This document shows positions 6,369 to 10,658 of a DNA stretch of 10,658 nt, one piece after another. Made by a program: the position numbers and the translations under genes. The notes beneath the pieces were generated by a model that was given only the letters and a program-made list of their open reading frames with translations, had not been told where the DNA came from and did not search any database. This stretch comes from Candidatus Uhrbacteria bacterium (GTDB lineage Bacteria > Patescibacteriota > Patescibacteriia > UBA9934 > GWF2-40-263), in contig JAHFIS010000007.1 in the NCBI GenBank assembly GCA_023246275.1, positions 2,616 to 13,273 of the forward strand. The letters are read 5' to 3'. The stretch's first letter is position 1; each line of letters starts with the position of its first letter.

Positions 6369-6397
6369 TTTTCATTTTCTGTCCTTTCTGCTAGGGT
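6369..6397 (+). promoter_or_regulatory. miaB promoter, leaderless
   Basis: The -35 is TTTTCA (6369-6374), the spacer is 17 bases and the -10 is TAGGGT (6392-6397) preceded by TGC, an extended -10. Counting seven bases on gives a transcript start at 6404, exactly the A of the miaB ATG. No Shine-Dalgarno sequence is present, consistent with a leaderless mRNA. Confidence 0.65.
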
Positions 6398-6403
6398 TTC
6401 GGC

Positions 6404-7792
6404 ATGAATCCTCCCAAATACCATCTCATTACCCTCGGCTGCCAGATGAACAAGAACGACTCCGAGCGGATGGACGCCATCCTCTCCGGAGTCGGTTTCG
6501 TTTCCACGGATCGCAAGGAAGAGGCCGACCTGATCCTCGTGAACACCTGCTCGGTTCGGCAGAGCGCGGAGGACCGCGTATTCGGGTTCCTGCGCGAGTT
6601 CGACAAGCTCAAGCTGACGCGTCCGAACCTCATCGTCGGGATCACGGGCTGTCTGCCTGGACGCGACCGCGACGGCGCCATCCGCAAGAAGATGCCCACC
6701 GCCGACCTGTACTTTCCCATCACCGACGTGGTCCAGCTCCCGCGCTGGATCTCGGAGCTGCGTCCCGAGCTCGTGAACGGCGCGGACATCGGCGAGGACT
6801 ATCTCAAGGTCATCCCGGAGCGTCGTACCTTCCGACAGGGTTTCGTCACCATCCAGACCGGCTGCAACAAGTTCTGCACCTACTGCGTCGTTCCGTTCGC
6901 CCGCGGCCTCGAGAAGAACCGCACGGTCGTCGACATCCTGGCGGAGGTCCGCGATTTGGCCGATCACGGCTGCGTCGAGGTCACGCTGCTCGGACAGACG
7001 GTCAACTCGTTCCGTGCTCCGGATCCGGAATCGTTCTCGACGGCGAACCCGTACAAGGACCACTTCGCCGCGCTGCTGTGGGAGGTGAACCAGGTCCCGG
7101 GAATCTCGCGCCTGCACTACACCGCGCCGCACCCGCTCCACATGAGCGACGAGGCCATCGACGCGATGACGCTCCCCGCGCATCTCAACTACATCCACCT
7201 TCCGGTCCAGGCCGGCGACGACGCGGTGCTGAAGCGCATGAACCGCCGCTACACGTCCGCGCAGTTTCTCGACGTGGTCCGCCGTCTCCGCGAGAAGATC
7301 CCGGACATTGCCATCGGCACGGACATCATCGTCGGGTTCTGCGGGGAGACGCGGGAGCAGTACCTGAGGACCGCGGAGCTGTACGAGCAGGTTCGGTTCG
7401 ACATCTCGTACACGGCGCGATACTCGACGCGTTCGGGAACCGCCGCCTGGCGCGCGTTCAAGGACGACGTGGACCGGGACGAGAAGAAATGGCGCTGGAA
7501 GCACCTCCAGGACATCCAGGAGCGCATCGTGCTCGAAAAGAACCAGGCGTACGTCGGCAAGGTCGTCTCCGTCCTTGTCGAGCGCCACGAGGTCCCGGTC
7601 GCGACCGACGAGATGCTGGAGCTCCCCGGAAATATTCTCGATCGTCTCGCGAAGATGCCGGGAACCTGCCTGGGAAACTCGCGCGAGATGAAGCTGGTAC
7701 GGTTCCCGGGAGGAAAGGAGCTGTTGGGACGGATCGTGAACGTGCGGATTTCGAAGGCGCAGATGTGGATTCTCGACGGGGAGATTGTCTGA
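6404..7792 (+). CDS. miaB: tRNA-2-methylthio-N6-isopentenyladenosine(37) synthase
   Basis: Radical-SAM methylthiotransferase that converts i6A37, made by MiaA, to ms2i6A37 in tRNAs reading UNN codons; it uses two iron-sulfur clusters. At 462 residues it is near the usual length. The N-terminal cluster-binding domain has C13 (LGCQMN), C49 (NTCSVR) and C83. The radical-SAM motif is C154-x3-C158-x2-C161 (GCNKFCTYC). LGQTVNSF, HLPVQAGDDAVLKRMNRRYT and GTDIIVGFCGET fit MiaB rather than RimO or MtaB. The C-terminal TRAM domain starts near 385 and ends in GNSREMKLVRFPGG and a final strand. About 27 residues (397-423) between TRAM strands replace what is, as I recall, a much shorter turn in relatives. 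The ATG coincides with the predicted transcript start. The TGA stop forms part of the next gene's -10 box. miaA lies two genes downstream, so both steps of the pathway are close together. Confidence 0.96.
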   Translation: MNPPKYHLITLGCQMNKNDSERMDAILSGVGFVSTDRKEEADLILVNTCSVRQSAEDRVFGFLREFDKLKLTRPNLIVGITGCLPGRDRDGAIRKKMPTADLYFPITDVVQLPRWISELRPELVNGADIGEDYLKVIPERRTFRQGFVTIQTGCNKFCTYCVVPFARGLEKNRTVVDILAEVRDLADHGCVEVTLLGQTVNSFRAPDPESFSTANPYKDHFAALLWEVNQVPGISRLHYTAPHPLHMSDEAIDAMTLPAHLNYIHLPVQAGDDAVLKRMNRRYTSAQFLDVVRRLREKIPDIAIGTDIIVGFCGETREQYLRTAELYEQVRFDISYTARYSTRSGTAAWRAFKDDVDRDEKKWRWKHLQDIQERIVLEKNQAYVGKVVSVLVERHEVPVATDEMLELPGNILDRLAKMPGTCLGNSREMKLVRFPGGKELLGRIVNVRISKAQMWILDGEIV

Positions 7793-7798
7793 TAGGAT
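7790..7798 (+). promoter_or_regulatory. Extended -10 promoter overlapping the miaB stop codon
   Basis: TGATAGGAT reads as TG-A-TAGGAT, an extended -10 box whose first three bases are the miaB TGA. Transcription would start near 7805, two bases before the ATG at 7807. The -35 (TTCTCG, 7770-7775) is weak. The -10 resembles that of miaB (TAGGGT), which supports a shared promoter style. Confidence 0.55.
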
Positions 7799-7806
7799 GG
7801 ACGCAT

Positions 7807-8760
7807 ATGAATCTCGACTCCCAGTCGTCGGAAGACCGCGCCAAGTGGACGCCGGAGCGCCCGCAGCTTGTGATTGACGTTAAAAAAAAGATCAACAAGG
7901 CAGAATGGACAAAAAAGGATTCGGTCGAAAATGACTCGCTCGAACCCGACGAGCGAGTCACCCTTAGGGCGTACAAGGACGAAATTGCGAAGCAGAACCA
8001 AGAAAAGGCACGCCGCGCGGCCATCGAGAAGGCCTTGCCCGCGGAACCGTCGATCGACGACGCGGAACGCGCGAAGCTCGATGGCATGCGCGCCAAGCTC
8101 GAGGAGCTTCGCGCGGCCGGGCAGGCGATTCCGAAATGGAAGAGAGTCGCGGAGCAACTTGGTATCGGGTCGGATGTCTCGCGGAACAGGGAGCGGATTG
8201 CGGAAGCCGAGCGGAGGATGAAGGACCAAGAATTCCTGGTCGGCGTTCTCTCGGTCGTCCCGACGTTTGAGTCCGAGATCGCCGCGGTTCGCGCGGCAAG
8301 CGACTCAAAGAAATTCTTCTTTCTTTCGGATTCCGCGCAGCCGTTGCGGGAGGTGTTTCGGGCGCTCGGGAACAAGGAGATTGCCTCGGATATCGGACGT
8401 CGCCTCGCCGACCAGTTCGACGCGGACAGGCGGGTCGTGTATGGCGACCCGCTGATGGATCTTTTGAAGAACCGCGCGGCGGGCGGAAACCCGGTCGATC
8501 GCAAATGGACGCAGGGAGGGATGCGGCTCCTTGCGGAACTCTACCGTGCGGGCGAACGCAGAAATACTCCCAAGAACCGGTTCAACGAGGAAATGAAGCG
8601 GCTTCGGGAAAGTGGTCCCATGGAACTGCTTGAGAATGGTAGGTGGGTGCCGTTGTCGGAGGTTCCTTCATCGGGCGAGCATCCGAGGGACAACGACCTG
8701 GTCGGATCCGAAACGCTCAACCATCCGGCGGATTCCCAGGGCGAGGAGATCGCCGCCTAG
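7807..8760 (+). CDS. Charged protein of unknown function between miaB and miaA
   Basis: 317 residues; not recognised. The N-terminal 170 residues are hydrophilic and helical (KKKINKAEWTKK, then Ala/Glu/Lys/Arg-rich helices such as MRAKLEELRAAGQAIPKWKR). A more globular half follows, with VVPTFESEIAAVRAAS, FFFLSDSAQPLREVFRALG, DIGRRLADQFDADRRVVYGD and MRLLAELYRAG, and a polar tail. There is no signal peptide, membrane segment or cysteine. The ATG at 7807 is chosen because an extended -10 box ends eight bases upstream; the frame is open far upstream, but only as a shadow of miaB. A perfect 11-base inverted repeat lies in its early coding region. It ends six bases before miaA, so the two are probably co-transcribed. 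Position suggests, but does not show, a link to tRNA modification. Confidence 0.82.
   Translation: MNLDSQSSEDRAKWTPERPQLVIDVKKKINKAEWTKKDSVENDSLEPDERVTLRAYKDEIAKQNQEKARRAAIEKALPAEPSIDDAERAKLDGMRAKLEELRAAGQAIPKWKRVAEQLGIGSDVSRNRERIAEAERRMKDQEFLVGVLSVVPTFESEIAAVRAASDSKKFFFLSDSAQPLREVFRALGNKEIASDIGRRLADQFDADRRVVYGDPLMDLLKNRAAGGNPVDRKWTQGGMRLLAELYRAGERRNTPKNRFNEEMKRLRESGPMELLENGRWVPLSEVPSSGEHPRDNDLVGSETLNHPADSQGEEIAA
7932..7960. repeat. Perfect 11-base inverted repeat in the coding region
   Basis: TGACTCGCTCG (7932-7942) is the exact reverse complement of CGAGCGAGTCA (7950-7960), with a seven-base loop AACCCGA. It lies 125 bases into the gene and encodes part of NDSLEPDERVT. The RNA hairpin would be very stable. 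No T-run follows, so it is not a standard terminator. Confidence 0.8.
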
Positions 8761-8766
8761 ACTCCT

Positions 8767-9720
8767 ATGCGCAAGCTTCTCGTCATCGTCGGGCCGACCG
8801 CCTCAGGAAAGACGCAGCTTGGAATCGACCTCTCCAAACGGTTTGACGGCGAGGTCGTTTCGGTTGACTCAAGGCAGGTGTACCGCGGGATGGACGTGGG
8901 GACGGGGAAGATCGAAGGGGCGAAGGTTCGAAGGGTCGAAGGTTCGAAGGAGGGGATTGGGACGCTGTTCGCGAGCGAACACCACCTGGTCGTCGACGGG
9001 ATTCCGCACTGGGGAATCGACCTGGTCGAGCCGGACGCGGAGTATTCGGTCGCGGACTTCAAGAAATACGCGGAGGAGAAGATCGCCGAGATCACGAAGC
9101 GCGGGAAGCTGCCGATTCTGGTCGGCGGGACGGGGCTGTGGGTCCGCGCGGTCGTCGACGATTTGAATCTGACGGAGACGGCTCGCAACGACGAGCTGCG
9201 CGACCGGCTCGAGGCGCGGCACCTCGACGACCTGTTCGCCGAGTACAAGCGGCTCGACCCCGACGGCGCCGAGCTGATCGACCGCCAGAACAAGCGCCGC
9301 GTGGTCCGCGCCCTCGAGGTGACGATCGCCACGGGAAAGCCGTTCTCGGCGCAGCTCAGGCGTGGGACGTCGAAATACGATCTCCTCGAGATAGGGATCC
9401 TCGTCGACCGCGACGTCCTCAACGCGCGAATCAACGACCGCGTCGACGTGATGGTCGCGACGGGGCTGGTGAACGAGGTTCGGCGGCTGCGCGACAAATT
9501 TGGCTGTGACAACGAGGCGATGACGGGGATCGGGTACCGCCAGATCTGCGCGTTCCTGGAAGGGTCGCGCTCGATCGCGGAAGCCGTGGAGGAAACCAAA
9601 AAGGCCACCCGTGCCTACGCGAAGCGACAGATGACCTGGTTCAAGCGCGATGACCGCGTGGGGTGGATCGAACGGCCGGAAGAGGCGTTCGGGATCGTCA
9701 GGGGCTGGGTTACTCGTTGA
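8767..9720 (+). CDS. miaA: tRNA dimethylallyltransferase
   Basis: Transfers the dimethylallyl group from DMAPP to N6 of A37 in tRNAs reading UNN codons, giving i6A, the substrate of MiaB. It has 317 residues, in the family range. Motifs: P-loop GPTASGKT (9-16), DSRQVYRGMDVGTGK (34-48) with D34 the likely catalytic aspartate and T46 in the conserved GTGK, GIPHWGIDLVEPD (normally HHLID in other bacteria), GGTGLW (120-125), KRRVVRALEV (176-185) and GIGYRQ near the C-terminus, then the AKRQMTWFKRD block. Between GTGKI and the HHLV strand there is an extra loop whose first part, EGAKVRRVEGSK, is written by tandem short DNA repeats (8913-8950). The ATG lies six bases after the upstream stop. The P-loop begins at residue 9, so the start is secure. 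The 3' end overlaps the converging gene by 11 bases. Confidence 0.97.
   Translation: MRKLLVIVGPTASGKTQLGIDLSKRFDGEVVSVDSRQVYRGMDVGTGKIEGAKVRRVEGSKEGIGTLFASEHHLVVDGIPHWGIDLVEPDAEYSVADFKKYAEEKIAEITKRGKLPILVGGTGLWVRAVVDDLNLTETARNDELRDRLEARHLDDLFAEYKRLDPDGAELIDRQNKRRVVRALEVTIATGKPFSAQLRRGTSKYDLLEIGILVDRDVLNARINDRVDVMVATGLVNEVRRLRDKFGCDNEAMTGIGYRQICAFLEGSRSIAEAVEETKKATRAYAKRQMTWFKRDDRVGWIERPEEAFGIVRGWVTR
8913..8950. repeat. Tandem TTCGAA-containing repeat inside miaA
   Basis: CGAAGGTTCGAAGG occurs twice exactly (8921-8934 and 8937-8950), separated by GT, with a partial copy CGAAGGGG at 8913-8920. The period is 16 then 8 bases. On the other strand it reads as repeats of CCTTCGAACCTTCG, a type I recognise from other GC-rich CPR genomes, from memory only. 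It is translated in frame within a surface loop of MiaA. Confidence 0.85.
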
Positions 9721-10063
9721 TCGGCACGGGAAGCCGGACGAGATCGTCGATGTAGCCGTCCGTCTCGTCGATCTCGTCGAGGACGGCCTGCATCCTGTTG
9801 CGCAGCGATTCCATTCGCGACAGGACGGCCTGCGTCGCCGTCTCAAGGGTCTTGAGCCGCTCGCGATCGCCGGATCGGACCGCGGAATCAAGCATCGTTC
9901 GGAGCGCGTCCAGGTTCGTCTCGAGCCGGTCGTGCTGGTCGGAAAGAGCTTCGGCTCGGTCGTTGAGTTCCAGCTTTTTCGCCTCGATCTTATTCAGCGT
10001 GTCGACGAGGATTGGGTCCAGGATCGCCTCGTCTTCCATCGGGCCTTTGAACAGTCGTTCCAT
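9710..10063 (-). CDS. Small coiled-coil protein downstream of gatB
   Basis: 117 residues from the ATG at 10063; not recognised. It is almost wholly alpha-helical and charged (IEAKKLELNDRAEALSDQ, then LETNLDALRTMLDSAV and RMESLRNRMQAVLDEIDE) with leucines at heptad-like spacing, pointing to a coiled-coil hairpin. The ends are short: MERLFKGPMEDE and LVRLPVPINE. There is no cysteine, signal peptide or membrane segment. The ATG is ten bases after the gatB stop. A TTG at 10084 would add seven residues and overlap gatB by 11 bases, and is less likely. Same-strand closeness suggests co-transcription with gatB. Its 3' end overlaps the converging miaA by 11 bases (9710-9720). It is not GatC-like in any motif I can see. 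Confidence 0.75.
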   Translation of the reverse strand: MERLFKGPMEDEAILDPILVDTLNKIEAKKLELNDRAEALSDQHDRLETNLDALRTMLDSAVRSGDRERLKTLETATQAVLSRMESLRNRMQAVLDEIDETDGYIDDLVRLPVPINE

Positions 10064-10073
10064 AGGGTTCTGA

Positions 10074-10658
10074 TTACGATTCAAGTTTCACGAGCAGCAT
10101 GTTGCGTGCGATCTTGGCGTCGACCGCGCCCTCGGTTTCCTTCATGATCTGGCCGACGAGCACCTGGATGAGCTCCTTTTTTCCGGCTTTGTAGCGCTCG
10201 ACGATCTCCGGGTTGTTTCCGAGCACGCGGTCCACGATCCCCGCGATCACGGACGCGTCCTCGATGTTCCCGAGCTGCTTCGTTTCCATCACGTCGCTTG
10301 GGTCCGCTCCGGTATCGAGCATCTCGGCGAGCACGGTCATTCCCGCGGACGACGAGAGCCTGTTCGACGCGAGCAGGGAAATGAACTCCGCGAAGTTCTC
10401 GGCGTCGATCCGCATGGACCGCACGTCGAGATTTTTTTCCAGGAGCAGTCCGCCGAGCTTGGAGAGAAGCCATCCGGCGACGAGGTTCGCGAGTCGTGAC
10501 TTATCGTAGACCTCACCCTGACCCTCTCCTTTTGAAGGAGAGGGGTACGTGGCCAGTTCCGAGAAGACATTCTCCGTGAACTCGGACAGCGCCGGATCGT
10601 CGCAAATCTGCCGCGCGTCTTCGGCTTTCAGTCCGTACTCATCGACAAACCGCGCGCG
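10074..10658 (-). CDS. gatB: Aspartyl/glutamyl-tRNA amidotransferase subunit B, C-terminal part (5' end outside window)
   Basis: GatB is the tRNA-binding kinase-like subunit of GatCAB, which converts Glu-tRNA(Gln) and/or Asp-tRNA(Asn) to the amidated forms using ammonia from GatA. The visible 194 residues cover the C-terminal helical GatB/YqeY domain: FVDEYGLKAEDARQICDDPALSEFTENVF, then SRLANLVAGWLLSKLGGLL, FAEFISLLASNRLSSSAGMTVLAEML, and the YqeY-type tail with VLGNNPEIVERYKAGKKELIQVLVGQIMKETEGAVDAKIARNMLLVKL. These are quoted in pieces and match the family order. Between the first and second helices, PSPSKGEGQGEV is encoded by a hairpin-forming repeat (10511-10545) that keeps the frame. The N-terminal catalytic cradle is not in the window. 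The TAA stop is at 10074-10076 and a small coiled-coil gene follows in the same direction. Confidence 0.94.
   Translation of the reverse strand, partial: RARFVDEYGLKAEDARQICDDPALSEFTENVFSELATYPSPSKGEGQGEVYDKSRLANLVAGWLLSKLGGLLLEKNLDVRSMRIDAENFAEFISLLASNRLSSSAGMTVLAEMLDTGADPSDVMETKQLGNIEDASVIAGIVDRVLGNNPEIVERYKAGKKELIQVLVGQIMKETEGAVDAKIARNMLLVKLES
10511..10545. repeat. Hairpin-forming dispersed-type repeat inside gatB
   Basis: CCCTCTCCTT (10522-10531) pairs perfectly with AAGGAGAGGG (10535-10544) around a three-base loop, preceded by CCTCACCCTGA (10511-10521). I recognise this pattern, from memory, as a short repeat found in many bacterial genomes (CTCACCC-ACCCTCTCC type). Read on the minus strand it adds PSPSKGEGQGEV to GatB without a frame break. 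Only one copy is in the window. Confidence 0.75.

Noticed and set aside
6146..7588. Open frame of 480 codons on the minus strand across miaB
   Set aside because: Shadow of a clear MiaB; no family features in the antisense product.
7078..7806. Upstream extension of the gene at 7807 through miaB
   Set aside because: The reading is a shadow of miaB, and the promoter at 7790-7798 sets the start at 7807.
8758..8763. TAGACT as a -10 box for miaA
   Set aside because: It ends only three bases before the ATG, which would place the transcript start inside the coding region. It includes the TAG stop of the upstream gene and is probably chance.
5411..9720. Three genes (5411-6364, 7807-8760 and miaA) all encode exactly 317 residues
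   Set aside because: I see no sequence similarity among them, so equal length is most likely coincidence.
10064..10084. TTG start at 10084 for the coiled-coil gene
   Set aside because: It would overlap gatB and use a rarer start codon, while an ATG follows the gatB stop by ten bases. It cannot be fully excluded.
1..10658. tRNA, rRNA, riboswitch, CRISPR array or insertion sequence
   Set aside because: The gaps between genes are too short and hold only promoters and terminators. No regularly spaced repeat-spacer pattern, transposase or integrase is visible.

Overview
The window looks like chromosomal DNA of a GC-rich member of the Candidate Phyla Radiation (Patescibacteria). This is inferred from gene content, not from a marker tree. 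The pointers are a threonyl-tRNA synthetase that lacks the TGS domain, MiaA and MiaB proteins with CPR-style loops, several uncharacterised charged or coiled-coil proteins, a protein end typical of large CPR baseplate-J-like proteins, and start sites with almost no 5' leader. TGA acts as a normal stop in at least four genes, so a recoded (code 25) Gracilibacteria-type genome is unlikely. An Uhrbacteria-like lineage would fit, but I cannot prove it.

Layout: (1) bases 2-655 are the 3' end of a baseplate-J-like protein, closed by a hairpin terminator. (2) thrS at 730-2472 ends inside a bidirectional terminator shared with the next gene. (3) A leftward gene at 2495-4225 encodes a single-pass membrane protein of unknown function with three copies of a short helical motif. 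(4) A 140-base divergent promoter region at 4226-4365 has back-to-back promoters that share one -35 box, plus a palindrome. (5) A rightward two-gene operon at 4366-5354 encodes two unrecognised small proteins; it has the only strong Shine-Dalgarno sequence I see. (6) An unrecognised helical protein lies at 5411-6364. (7) miaB, an unknown gene and miaA run at 6404-9720. (8) A leftward pair lies at 9710-10658: the 3' part of gatB followed by a small coiled-coil gene.

The recognisable genes belong to translation. ThrS charges tRNA-Thr. GatB is part of the amidotransferase that makes Gln-tRNA(Gln) and/or Asn-tRNA(Asn). MiaA and MiaB act in sequence on A37 of tRNAs that read UNN codons (i6A, then ms2i6A). 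The other genes are lineage-specific unknowns.

The most striking features are two. First, three different short repeat sequences sit in frame inside coding genes: the baseplate-J-like gene, miaA and gatB. Second, -10 promoter boxes recur 7-10 bases upstream of ATG codons, predicting leaderless or near-leaderless mRNAs. In one case the stop codon of miaB forms part of the next gene's extended -10 box. I found no tRNA or rRNA gene, CRISPR array, transposase or integrase. All intergenic gaps are shorter than 300 bases and are covered by the sites listed.
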